A DNA stretch of 64,000 nt from an uncultured Mucilaginibacter sp. (GTDB taxonomy: Bacteria; Bacteroidota; Bacteroidia; Sphingobacteriales; Sphingobacteriaceae). The position numbers and the translations under genes are program-made. Shown in pieces: positions 25,496-34,558 of this stretch; position 1 is the stretch's first letter; the number at the start of each line of letters is the position of its first letter. Under the pieces are notes generated by a model. The model made no database searches. It was given only the letters and a program-made list of their open reading frames with translations, and was not told where the DNA came from. The stretch is taken from the NCBI GenBank assembly GCA_903891475.1, contig CAITEP010000009.1:1-64000 (forward strand), in the 5' to 3' direction.

Positions 25496-26920
25496 ATGAT
25501 GAATAAATTTTTTATAGCCTTGCTGCTAAGCTGTATTACTTACAGTAGTTTTGCGCAACAGGCACCAACACAAAAAACTGCTAATAATTTTACACTTCAG
25601 GATTGTATAAATTATGGTTATGAACACCAAGATACTGTTAAAAATGCCAAATTAGATGTTTTAAGTGCCGATTATAAGGTTAAAGAAACAATAGGTATTG
25701 GCTTGCCACAAATTAATGGTTCTGTTTCCTTCCAGGATTATATCAAAACACCTTCTATTATTTTTCCTGATTTTATTTCTTCACCAATTTATGCAATATT
25801 GAGTGGTAACAATGTAAAAAATAGTGTTACAAATACGGTGATTCCTTCCACACCTCCACAATCAAATGCCAAACCTAACAGTGTTAGTTTATATCAAAAA
25901 TATAGCAACAACATTGGTGTTACATTAAATCAAATCATTTTTGACGGAAGTTATATCATCGGTTTAAAAGCCTCGAGAACTTACAAGCAATTATATGAAA
26001 GGAGTTTAATACGATCGAAAATTGATGCCAGAATAAACATTACGAAGGCTTATTATCAAGTTTTAGTAAGTAACGAACAAATAAAATTATTAGATGCTGA
26101 TTTAAATCAGTTAAAACAACAAGTTGAACAAACAGAGGCAAGTAATAAACAAGGCTTTGTTGAGAAAATTGATGTAGACAGAATTAAATTTCAACTTAAT
26201 AATCTTACAACTACTAAAGAAAATATCGAAAGACTTTTAGTATTAAATTATCAGTTATTAAAATTCCAGATTGGAATGCCTGTAAATGAAGATCTTACAT
26301 TAAAGGATAAATTGGAGGATCTGAATTTAGCTATCGATCCTTCTGACAATGTAGATACTGCATTTTATCATAATAGGATTGAATATAACCTATTTAGTAC
26401 TAATTTAGAATTGAATAAATTGGATTTAAAAAGAAAGAAATCTCAGTTTTTACCAAGCTTAATGTTTGTTGCAAATGCCGGTGATCAATTTCAAAATAAT
26501 AACATTGGGCAGCTGTATAGCAATAATTACCTATCTTCATATGTAGGCCTTAATTTGAATATTCCAATTTTTAATGGTTTTCAACGAAAGTATCAGGTAA
26601 AAGAAACTCAAATTAATGTTGTGAAGGCTCAAAATGATTTAGATAATCTAAAAAATGCACTGACGCTTCAAGCTAACTCCGCAAAAATTACTTATATCAA
26701 CAGCTTAAAATCATTAGAAAATCAAAAGCAAAACCAAGCTTTAGCGCAAGAGGTTTTAAGGGTAACTAAAATTAAATATCAACAAGGTGTAGGTTCCAGC
26801 ATTGAGGTTACCCAGGCTCAAACAGCTTTGGAAGATGCGGATAATAAATATATACAGAGTTTGTACGATGTTTTAATCAATAAAGTTGACCTCGACAAAG
26901 CTTACGGAAAATTAAATTAA
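25496..26920 (+). CDS. TolC-family outer-membrane efflux channel
   Basis: 474-aa outer-membrane factor. Signal peptide 1-20 (YSSFA-Q), followed by two OEP repeats with long helical hairpins: AYYQVLVSNEQIKLLDADLNQL in the first half, and QANSAKITYINSLKSLENQ plus YQQGVGSSIEVTQAQTALEDAD in the second. It starts at ATG 25496 (a second ATG follows directly), 89 nt after tetR. No separate promoter is evident in that gap, so it is probably read from the tetR promoter. It would form the outer exit duct for the MFP-RND pair encoded next. Confidence 0.92.
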   Translation: MMNKFFIALLLSCITYSSFAQQAPTQKTANNFTLQDCINYGYEHQDTVKNAKLDVLSADYKVKETIGIGLPQINGSVSFQDYIKTPSIIFPDFISSPIYAILSGNNVKNSVTNTVIPSTPPQSNAKPNSVSLYQKYSNNIGVTLNQIIFDGSYIIGLKASRTYKQLYERSLIRSKIDARINITKAYYQVLVSNEQIKLLDADLNQLKQQVEQTEASNKQGFVEKIDVDRIKFQLNNLTTTKENIERLLVLNYQLLKFQIGMPVNEDLTLKDKLEDLNLAIDPSDNVDTAFYHNRIEYNLFSTNLELNKLDLKRKKSQFLPSLMFVANAGDQFQNNNIGQLYSNNYLSSYVGLNLNIPIFNGFQRKYQVKETQINVVKAQNDLDNLKNALTLQANSAKITYINSLKSLENQKQNQALAQEVLRVTKIKYQQGVGSSIEVTQAQTALEDADNKYIQSLYDVLINKVDLDKAYGKLN

Positions 26921-26945
26921 ACCATAAACATAAAAATACGCAGAC

Positions 26946-28046
26946 ATGAAAAAATTATTATATATCACAACATTACTATTATTAGCGGCTTGTAATAAAC
27001 CCGCCGATAAAGCTAGCCAATTGGCAGATCTTAAAAATTTACAAGCAGATATTAACAAAAAAATAAGCGTTCTTGAAAAAGAACTACATAAAAAAGATAC
27101 TGTAAAATCTGCTGATGTTAGTACAGTTACTGTTAACGCAGCTAATTTCACCAACTATGTGCAAGTACAAGGCAAAATTGACGCTCAGGATAATGTGATG
27201 GCTTACCCACAAGCAGCAGGCATCATTAATTCTATTTCGGTAAAGCCAGGCGACCATGTTAGCAAAGGACAGGTTATTGCTGAACTAGATAAAAGTGTTA
27301 TTAACCAAAATATTGAACAAGCTCAAACCCAATCAGAATTAAGTCGTACCTTATTTGAAAAACAAAAAAATCTGTGGGATCAAAAAATAGGTACTGAGGT
27401 TCAATACTTACAACTTAAAACTAGCTATGAAGCTTCATTAAAAGGTTTGGCTTCTTTAAAAAGACAAGCTGAACTTTCGAGAATCGTATCACCTATAAAC
27501 GGTACAGTAGACCAAATGGATTTAAAAATTGGGCAAATAGCATCTCCTGGCGTAACTGGAATTAGGATAGTAAATGCTGATTTATTAAAAGTAAAAGCCG
27601 ATGTTCCGGAATCCTACGCTTCAAGAATAAACCAAGGCGATTTGGTACTGGTTTCATTTCCTGATGTAAACGATTCATTGAAAGCCAAAGTTACCTTTGC
27701 TGCAAAAGCGATCGACCCTGCTTCTCGCAGTTTTGGTGTCGAAATTAAACTTCCGGCCAATAAAAAATTACGTCCTAACATGACCGCAATTTTAAAAATT
27801 GCCGATTATTCAAATAATAAGGCCATTGTGGTTCCAATCAATGCAATTCAGCGCTCTGAAGCTGGCGATTATGTATTTGTGAACGAAGGCGGCATCGCGA
27901 AAAAGAAAAGTGTGAAACTTGGTGCTACCTATGGTGGTAATACCGAAATATTATCGGGCTTAAATGCCGGCGACCAATTAATAACCCTTGGCGGTAGCGA
28001 AGTAGAAGAAGGCGATAAGGTGAACGTGTTGAACCAAGCTAATTAA
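26946..28046 (+). CDS. RND efflux periplasmic adaptor (membrane fusion lipoprotein)
   Basis: 366-aa HlyD/AcrA-type adaptor. Lipobox LLAAC puts lipid on Cys16; a short coiled segment (about 25-50) is followed by the split biotinyl-lipoyl domain (SISVKPGDHVSKGQVIAELD and SRIVSPINGTVDQMDLKIGQ) around a helical hairpin, then beta-barrel and membrane-proximal domains ending in GLNAGDQLITLGGSEVEEGDKV. It starts 25 nt after the tolC-like gene and ends 19 nt before the pump gene. It links the pump to the TolC-type channel. Confidence 0.94.
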   Translation: MKKLLYITTLLLLAACNKPADKASQLADLKNLQADINKKISVLEKELHKKDTVKSADVSTVTVNAANFTNYVQVQGKIDAQDNVMAYPQAAGIINSISVKPGDHVSKGQVIAELDKSVINQNIEQAQTQSELSRTLFEKQKNLWDQKIGTEVQYLQLKTSYEASLKGLASLKRQAELSRIVSPINGTVDQMDLKIGQIASPGVTGIRIVNADLLKVKADVPESYASRINQGDLVLVSFPDVNDSLKAKVTFAAKAIDPASRSFGVEIKLPANKKLRPNMTAILKIADYSNNKAIVVPINAIQRSEAGDYVFVNEGGIAKKKSVKLGATYGGNTEILSGLNAGDQLITLGGSEVEEGDKVNVLNQAN

Positions 28047-28065
28047 ACCTTTAATAGGATTTGAT

Positions 28066-31000
28066 ATGAAAGATATAGAAAAAGAATTTGGCCCATCAAG
28101 TTGGGCGATTGAAAATAAAACAGCCATATACGTAATTGTATTCCTGATTACTGTATTAGGCTTAGTAAGCTATTCAAACTTACCTAAAGAGAACTTTCCG
28201 GATATTGCCCAGTCGAAAGTATACGTTAGCACAGCCTATTTGGGACAGTCGCCACAGAATATAGAAACCCTGGTAACCAAACAGATTGAGAAGCAACTAA
28301 AATCATTAAAAGGTTTAAAAAAGGTTACTTCTAACTCCCAACAAAATGTTTCCATCATCACTGCAGAATTTAACGCCAATGTGAATATTAGAGATGCCAA
28401 GCAGGATGTGAAGGAAGCGGTTGATAAAGCAAAGCAGGATTTGCCGCAAAATGATAAGCAATTGCAGGAATCGGTAATATCTGATATCAATGTGGCCGAT
28501 TTGCCCATTTTATATGTGAACATTTCTGGCGATTATGATTTGAAAAAGCTAAAGGAATATGCTGATGCTTTGAAAGACGACATTGAGGCCATGAAAGAAA
28601 TTTCGAAAGTGGATGAAGTTGGAGCCTTAACCCCCGAAATTGAAATCAACGTCGACATGAATAAAATGTCGGCAGCGCAAATCAGTTATGACGATATTAA
28701 AAACGCCATAGGATCAGAAAATATTATTTCTTCAGCTGGTACAGTAAACATTTCAGGGGTACAGCGCAGCATTGATATCAAAGAGGATTTTAAAAATGCC
28801 GACGAAGTTGCTGCCATGGTAATACGTAATCCACAAGGTAAGGCAGTTTATTTACGCGATATAGCTGAAATTAAAGATGCGTTTCATGAACAAGAAAGCT
28901 ATGCCCGTTTAAAAACTAATAACGATAAAAACTTCAAGAATGTTATTACCCTAAATGTTAGTAAAAGAACCGGTGAAAACCTGATAGAGGCTTCTGATAA
29001 AATTGCCAAGATTATAAAAACAAAGCAAAGTACTATTTTCCCTAAAGGATTAAATATTACCGTAACAGGCGACCAATCTGATAAAACCCGTACCACACTG
29101 AATGATTTGATCAATACCATTGTAATTGGTTTTATTTTGGTAACCGTTATCCTGATGTTTTTTATGGGTAGCACCAATGCCATATTTGTGGCCTTATCTG
29201 TACCATTATCAATCTTTATAGCCTTTTTGGTAATGCCGGTTATTGGTTTTACCATGAATATGATTGTATTGTTTTCCTTCCTGCTAGCCTTGGGTATAGT
29301 AGTGGATGACGCGATTGTCGTAATAGAAAATACACACCGCATATTCCGAAACGGAGCAATCCCAATAAAACAAGCGGCTAAAATGGCGGCCGGCGAGGTG
29401 TTTTTGCCTGTATTTTCGGGTACCATGACCACCCTTGCACCATTTATTCCATTAGCTTTTTGGAATAGCTTGATTGGGCATTTCATGTTCTTCCTGCCAA
29501 TTACATTAATCATCACGTTATTGGCTTCATTAGTGGTTGCTTATATCATCAACCCGGTATTCGCAGTCGACTTTATGAAACCTCACCATGAAGGCGAACA
29601 TGATAATCCAAAATTCGACCGTAAGGTATTAAGGGCTCTCGTTTTCTTAGCAATTGCAGGTATTGTTGGTTATTTTATTAATAAAGGTGTAGGTAACTTT
29701 GTGGTCTTTGCTGCTATTTTATATCTTTTCAACCATTTCTTTTTATTAAAAGTTATTGATGGTTTCCAGAAAAATGTATGGCCTAAATTCCAAAACTGGT
29801 ATGCTAAATGGTTGGAGCGTGCGGTACGTTATCCATATTGGGTATTGGCAGGTACTATCGCCTTGTTTTTTATAAGCATTGGCATTACTGTAGCCAGAAA
29901 GCCGAAAGTTGAGTTTTTCCCAGCAGGCGATCCTAACTTTGTGTATGTTTATGTAACCATGCCTATTGGTACCGATCAATCGTTTACTAACGAGGTGGTG
30001 AGAGGTTTGGAAAAAAAGGTGGCTAAAGTGGTTGAACCCGATTCGAGCATTGTTTCCTCTATCATATCAAACATTACGGTTGGGGTAACCGATCCTCAGG
30101 ATGAAGACCAAGGAAAATATACCAATAAAGGAAAAATAACTGTAGCCTTTGTTGAATTTGGTAAGCGTAATGGCAAAAAAACCAGGGATATTATGGAGCG
30201 TATCCGTAAGTCTGTTCAGGGTGTACCAGGAGCTAAAATCGCGGTAGCGCAGGAGAACGCTGGTCCGCCGGTACAAAAAGATTTAAGTATTGAAATTATT
30301 GGGGATAATTTGGATACCTTGGTACATACCACAAGCAGGTTAAAAAGCTTCCTTGATAAGCAAAATATAGCAGGTATTGAGCAGTTAATTCCCGATGTGC
30401 AAAACGATAAGCCAGAGATTGTTTTTGATGTGGATAGGGAAAGAGCCAATAGGGAAGGGGTAAGTACATTAGCTATCAACTCTGCCTTAGTTGCTACTGT
30501 TTATGGTACAAAGGCGGCTGATTTTAGAAATACCAAGGAAGATAATTACGAGATAAATGTTCGAGGCCAAAAATCTCAACGTACAGATATCGATGCTATT
30601 AAAAACCTTAAATTAACCTATCGCGATATGGCAATGGGGGGAATGATTAGGCAAGTTCCTATTTCGGCCTTTACCGATGTACGTTATACTAACACTTATG
30701 CAAATATCAAACACAAGCAACAACGTAGGGTAATTACTTTGAATTCAAACGTGTTAAAATCAGCAAACGTAAATGAGGTAAACGAAGCCGTACAAAAGGC
30801 TATTGTTAGCTTCAAAACACCTGATGGCGTATCTATACGAATGGGTGGCGGTCAGGAGGATCAAGCTGCCGCCGCTTCCTTCTTAGGTTCGGCACTGTTA
30901 GTTTCATTCTTTTTGATATTGTTGATATTGATAGCACAGTTTAACTCCATAGGTAAAACATTTATCATTTTGAGCGAGATATTCTTCAGCATCATAGGTG

Positions 31001-31482
31001 TATTACTTGGCCTAAGTATTTTTGGTATGACCATCTCCATCGTCATGACTGGTGTTGGTATCATCGCCCTTGCAGGTGTTGTAGTGCGAAACGGTATATT
31101 ATTGGTTGAATTTACCGATATGCTTATAGCACAAGGCAATAACTTGCATGATGCCGTAGTAGAAGCTGCACGCACCAGGATGACGCCAGTATTATTAACC
31201 GCAACAGCTGCCATATTGGGTTTAATACCATTGGCAGTAGGCTTTAATATTGATTTTGCTGGTTTGTTTACTTCGTTTAAACCGCATATCTTCTTCGGTG
31301 GTGATAACGTAGCTTTCTGGGGACCATTATCATGGACCATGATATTTGGTCTTGGTTTTGCAACCATCATCACCTTGATTTTAGTACCATGTTTATACAT
31401 CATAAGGGTTAATATAAAGAATGCCCTTACTGGTGCAAAACCACAAATTAAACCTAGTGAACTTAATGTTGAAACCGTTTAA
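28066..31482 (+). CDS. RND-family efflux pump permease
   Basis: 1138-aa proton-driven inner-membrane transporter. The TM4 proton-relay pair is Asp414-Asp415 in GIVVDDAIVVIEN. Both porter regions and the TM blocks of the AcrB/MexF fold are present. It is about 90 residues longer than typical AcrB. Part of the excess is a segment between TM6 and TM7 (about residues 520-570) containing two extra hydrophobic stretches. It sits last in the tetR-tolC-mfp-rnd operon, followed by a strong bidirectional terminator. The substrate range is unknown; hydrophobic drug-like or lipid substrates are usual for pumps under a TetR repressor. Confidence 0.94.
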   Translation: MKDIEKEFGPSSWAIENKTAIYVIVFLITVLGLVSYSNLPKENFPDIAQSKVYVSTAYLGQSPQNIETLVTKQIEKQLKSLKGLKKVTSNSQQNVSIITAEFNANVNIRDAKQDVKEAVDKAKQDLPQNDKQLQESVISDINVADLPILYVNISGDYDLKKLKEYADALKDDIEAMKEISKVDEVGALTPEIEINVDMNKMSAAQISYDDIKNAIGSENIISSAGTVNISGVQRSIDIKEDFKNADEVAAMVIRNPQGKAVYLRDIAEIKDAFHEQESYARLKTNNDKNFKNVITLNVSKRTGENLIEASDKIAKIIKTKQSTIFPKGLNITVTGDQSDKTRTTLNDLINTIVIGFILVTVILMFFMGSTNAIFVALSVPLSIFIAFLVMPVIGFTMNMIVLFSFLLALGIVVDDAIVVIENTHRIFRNGAIPIKQAAKMAAGEVFLPVFSGTMTTLAPFIPLAFWNSLIGHFMFFLPITLIITLLASLVVAYIINPVFAVDFMKPHHEGEHDNPKFDRKVLRALVFLAIAGIVGYFINKGVGNFVVFAAILYLFNHFFLLKVIDGFQKNVWPKFQNWYAKWLERAVRYPYWVLAGTIALFFISIGITVARKPKVEFFPAGDPNFVYVYVTMPIGTDQSFTNEVVRGLEKKVAKVVEPDSSIVSSIISNITVGVTDPQDEDQGKYTNKGKITVAFVEFGKRNGKKTRDIMERIRKSVQGVPGAKIAVAQENAGPPVQKDLSIEIIGDNLDTLVHTTSRLKSFLDKQNIAGIEQLIPDVQNDKPEIVFDVDRERANREGVSTLAINSALVATVYGTKAADFRNTKEDNYEINVRGQKSQRTDIDAIKNLKLTYRDMAMGGMIRQVPISAFTDVRYTNTYANIKHKQQRRVITLNSNVLKSANVNEVNEAVQKAIVSFKTPDGVSIRMGGGQEDQAAAASFLGSALLVSFFLILLILIAQFNSIGKTFIILSEIFFSIIGVLLGLSIFGMTISIVMTGVGIIALAGVVVRNGILLVEFTDMLIAQGNNLHDAVVEAARTRMTPVLLTATAAILGLIPLAVGFNIDFAGLFTSFKPHIFFGGDNVAFWGPLSWTMIFGLGFATIITLILVPCLYIIRVNIKNALTGAKPQIKPSELNVETV

Positions 31483-31501
31483 TTAAATACCTCTATATAT
31501 T

Positions 31502-31542
31502 AATAATGGCCAACTTTCTGCTGAAAGTTGGCCATTATTTTT
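31502..31542. terminator. Bidirectional terminator between the RND pump gene and pyrD
   Basis: Perfect 17-bp stem (31502-31518 with 31523-31539) containing AATGGCCAACTTTC, with a 4-nt TGCT loop and T/A runs on both sides. It serves both convergent genes. Confidence 0.93.
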
Positions 31543-31567
31543 AATCGGGGCAGTTTGAAATCAATTA

Positions 31568-32617
31568 CTATAAATTTTTTGCTACTATTTTTTTATTAAT
31601 TTGTTTCATTAACCCTGGTCCTTCATAAATAAATCCGGTATATAATTGTACGAGCAAAGCCCCCGCATTTATTTTCTCCAAGGCATCCTCTGGCGAATGT
31701 ATGCCACCAACGCCAATAATAGGGAAGGCCTTGTTTGATTTTTCCGAAAGGTAGCTGATTACTTCTGTCGAACGTTTGGTCAATGGTTGTCCGCTTAAAC
31801 CACCAGCTTCTTTAACAATTTCGGTATTGGTAATCAAGTTATCACGATTAATGGTGGTATTGGTGGCTATAACCCCTGCAATGCCTGTTTCTACCACAAT
31901 ATCAACTATATCGTTTAATTGTTCGTCTGTTAAATCGGGCGCGATTTTTAATAGGATAGGGCGACTAATGCCATTTTTCAGGTTACGACTTTGCAAGGTT
32001 TTTAAAATATGGGTGAGGGGGGCTTTCTCCTGCAAATCCCGTAAACCTGGGGTATTTGGCGAGCTTACATTCACTACAAAATAATCAACCAAATCAAACA
32101 AACGGTCGAAACAGATGATATAATCATTTACTGCTTCTTCATTTGGCGTTACCTTATTTTTACCAATATTGCCTCCAATAATTACCTTTTTTTGCGCTTC
32201 AGAAGCATTTTTACGGAATTTGGCAATGTTATTAGCTAAAGCCTCTACTCCTAAATTATTAAAGCCCATACGGTTAATGAGTCCGCCATCGGCAGATAAC
32301 CTAAACATTCTTGGAGTTGGGTTGCCGGGTTGGGGGAGTGGGGTAATGGTGCCCACCTCAATAAACCCAAAACCCAAACTGGCCATTTCGGCTATCAATT
32401 CTCCGTTTTTATCAAAGCCAGCCGCTAAGCCAACTGGATTTTTAAAATGCAGACCAAAAACTTGTTTTTCAAGGTTTGGATTTTCATAATCCCATACAGA
32501 TTTTAAAAACGCCGCTCCTCCCGGGAAACGATAAACTTTTTGCAAATACTTGGTAACAAGGTGATGTACTTTTTCGGGGTCAATTTTAAAAAGAAGCGGT
32601 CGTATGAGCTGATACAT
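31568..32617 (-). CDS. pyrD: Dihydroorotate dehydrogenase (quinone), class 2
   Basis: 349-aa FMN enzyme that oxidises dihydroorotate to orotate and passes electrons to the quinone pool. The N-terminal amphipathic helices (1-40) that dock class 2 enzymes on the membrane are present. In [14 protein letters not shown], Asn183 and the catalytic base Ser186 match E. coli Asn172 and Ser175. FMN-phosphate-binding Gly motifs (GGIHS, near residue 305) are intact. TACCTTTG lies 5 nt before the ATG, suggesting a leaderless message. The dihydroorotase for the preceding step is at 51.5 kb. Confidence 0.96.
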   Translation of the reverse strand: MYQLIRPLLFKIDPEKVHHLVTKYLQKVYRFPGGAAFLKSVWDYENPNLEKQVFGLHFKNPVGLAAGFDKNGELIAEMASLGFGFIEVGTITPLPQPGNPTPRMFRLSADGGLINRMGFNNLGVEALANNIAKFRKNASEAQKKVIIGGNIGKNKVTPNEEAVNDYIICFDRLFDLVDYFVVNVSSPNTPGLRDLQEKAPLTHILKTLQSRNLKNGISRPILLKIAPDLTDEQLNDIVDIVVETGIAGVIATNTTINRDNLITNTEIVKEAGGLSGQPLTKRSTEVISYLSEKSNKAFPIIGVGGIHSPEDALEKINAGALLVQLYTGFIYEGPGLMKQINKKIVAKNL

Positions 32618-32622
32618 GCCAA

Positions 32623-32630
32623 CAAAGGTA
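32623..32630 (-). promoter_or_regulatory. -7 element (TACCTTTG) abutting the pyrD start
   Basis: Minus-strand TACCTTTG fits TAnnTTTG and ends 5 nt before the ATG, so transcription would begin at or next to the start codon. No -33 TTG is clear. Confidence 0.5.
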
Positions 32631-32677
32631 AATTTTTTAGGTAAATGTTTTATCCCTTGTTATTTTAGAATTATCCT

Positions 32678-33427
32678 TTACAATTTTGGCAATTCAAACC
32701 TATCTTTAATTTTATCATATTCGTTTTTTGGAAATTGCACCAATAAGGGATGTTTTTCTGCTCTTATCCAGTTTAAAATCTTTAAAAGGTTGGCCTCGGT
32801 CATAGCGGTACAACCTGCCGTTCCGCTATGATCGTTTTCCCATATGTGCATAAAAATACAAGAACCATTGCCCGGCACTACGTTTGGCGAATTATGATTA
32901 ATAAATAACCCCCATTTATAATAGTTTTTACTAAGGCGCATATTTTCAAAACTGTTATAATCAATTTTCCCTTCATTTTTGTTAATAAGGGTATTGTAAT
33001 AAACCGACTTCATATCATCCACACAAATAAGCGTATCGCTAGCTTTTTTGTAAGGATATTTTAACCAGCTTGCCTCTTTATAATCAGCATAACCAAAAGC
33101 CGTACCGAACGAAAATATACCCGCTGGCGATTTCATATCACCTTCTTTCTTATTAGGTGCGCCATCTATTTTAAATGGAACCAACCCATCGCCCATACCT
33201 AAACCTTTACCACCTACCACAATCGGGTTACTAAAATTTAACACCCATTTATTATCTATTTTATCAAAAACATAAATGGTGCCTTGCAGATTATCCCAAT
33301 TGCTGGTAATTACCACCATTAGCTGTTCACTGCTTATTAATGGATTTACTTGCGCCTCCAATTTGAAGTTGATTAATCCTGTTAAAACCATATAAAAAAG
33401 GGAGAAGCGTAAAAAAAACAATTTCAT
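32678..33427 (-). CDS. L,D-transpeptidase-type (YkuD) protein, secreted
   Basis: 249-aa protein with a signal peptide (1-25, KLEA-Q) and a YkuD-like domain. The active-site layout H-x(6)-S-G-T-A-G-C is seen at His194 and Cys206 (IFMHIWENDHSGTAGCTAM). The divergent spacing resembles the YafK/ErfK-like branch that makes L,D bonds in peptidoglycan or attaches proteins to it, but a hydrolase or amidase role is possible. It lies 60 nt upstream of pyrD on the same strand and diverges from the oxidoreductase gene. Confidence 0.85.
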   Translation of the reverse strand: MKLFFLRFSLFYMVLTGLINFKLEAQVNPLISSEQLMVVITSNWDNLQGTIYVFDKIDNKWVLNFSNPIVVGGKGLGMGDGLVPFKIDGAPNKKEGDMKSPAGIFSFGTAFGYADYKEASWLKYPYKKASDTLICVDDMKSVYYNTLINKNEGKIDYNSFENMRLSKNYYKWGLFINHNSPNVVPGNGSCIFMHIWENDHSGTAGCTAMTEANLLKILNWIRAEKHPLLVQFPKNEYDKIKDRFELPKL

Positions 33428-33497
33428 GCAGCAATTTAGCTAAGTTTATCTAATTTTCCTTTGTTGATTCCAAGTAATTATTATTAATCCAAAAAAT

Positions 33498-34499
33498 ATG
33501 AAAACCATTCGCTGGGGGATATTAGGGGCAGGCAGAATTGCCCGCAAATTCGCGTCCGACCTTCAATATGTCGATAATTGCGAGTTGATTGCCATTGGTT
33601 CGCGCTCCGCGCAAGCAGCATCCGCGTTTAATGCTGATTTTCCGGTAAAGTTCCAACATGATAGCTATGAAACACTAGCCGCCAACCCTGAAGTTGATGT
33701 TATTTATATAGCAACCCCGCACCCCCGGCATTATGAAAACACCTTGCTGTGCCTGAATAACAATAAAGCCGTTTTGTGTGAAAAGCCTTTTGCTATGAAT
33801 GCCAAACAGGCGGCGGCCATGATTGCTTTGGCAAAAGAAAAAAGATTATTTTTGATGGAAGCTTTATGGACTAAAGTACAGCCTCATTACATCAAGTTGC
33901 AAGAAATGATAAAGGCAGGATTATTGGGCGAGGTTACTGGCGTATTAGCCAATTTTGGCTTTAAGCCAGTAGAGCCAATTCCTAAACGGCTGTTCGATAA
34001 AGAATTAGGAGCAGGTACTTTATTGGATATTGGCATCTATAACGTGTTTATGGCCTTAAGTGTTTTGGGTAAACCCGATGATATACAGGCAATAATGACA
34101 GCATCCGATTCGGGTATTGATATGCAGTGCGCAGTCACTTTTAAATACAACAATGGAGCAATCGCGCAATTGTTTTCTACTTTCTTATCAAACCTACCTA
34201 CTGAAGCGGAAATTTTTGGTACTAATGGCAGAATCAGGCTCACCACCCGCTTTTATGAGCCTTCGGGAAGGTTAGAATACTATGCTGGCAGGGTTGATTC
34301 CTTGGAGATCATCCCCATCAACAAAGAACCTGGTTTTGGTTATCAATATGAAGCCCGTCATGTAAACGATTGTTTAAGGCAAGGCTTAACCGAAAGCCCT
34401 TTACTCACCTTTGCCGATACCCTTTTATTGATTGAAACGCTCGATAAAATAAGGGAAATTGCTGGTATTCATTATAACGAAGATGATATTCAGCTATAA
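33498..34499 (+). CDS. Gfo/Idh/MocA-family NAD(P)-dependent oxidoreductase
   Basis: 333-aa sugar- or cyclitol-type dehydrogenase. N-terminal Rossmann fold with GAGRIARKFA (about 10-19) and the family motif CEKPFA (Glu97-Lys98-Pro99); the C-terminal alpha/beta domain starts with GAGTLLDIGIYNVF. It resembles the dihydrodiol/trans-diol dehydrogenase-like branch, but the substrate cannot be assigned. No catabolic cluster surrounds it. It is followed by a bidirectional terminator shared with the esterase gene. Confidence 0.92.
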   Translation: MKTIRWGILGAGRIARKFASDLQYVDNCELIAIGSRSAQAASAFNADFPVKFQHDSYETLAANPEVDVIYIATPHPRHYENTLLCLNNNKAVLCEKPFAMNAKQAAAMIALAKEKRLFLMEALWTKVQPHYIKLQEMIKAGLLGEVTGVLANFGFKPVEPIPKRLFDKELGAGTLLDIGIYNVFMALSVLGKPDDIQAIMTASDSGIDMQCAVTFKYNNGAIAQLFSTFLSNLPTEAEIFGTNGRIRLTTRFYEPSGRLEYYAGRVDSLEIIPINKEPGFGYQYEARHVNDCLRQGLTESPLLTFADTLLLIETLDKIREIAGIHYNEDDIQL

Positions 34500-34501
34500 A
34501 T

Positions 34502-34540
34502 AAAAGGGCTTTCTCCTAATTATAAGAAGATAGCCCTTTA
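34502..34540. terminator. Bidirectional terminator between the oxidoreductase and esterase genes
   Basis: Stem AAAGGGCT / AGCCCTTT (34503-34510 with 34532-34539) with AT-rich flanks, between convergent genes. Confidence 0.75.
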
Positions 34541-34558
34541 TACTAATCAGCTCATTAC

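Noticed and set aside
28899..29516. Long antisense ORFs within the RND pump gene
   Set aside because: They are shadows of a conserved coding frame with membrane-helix codon bias; no independent start or motif.
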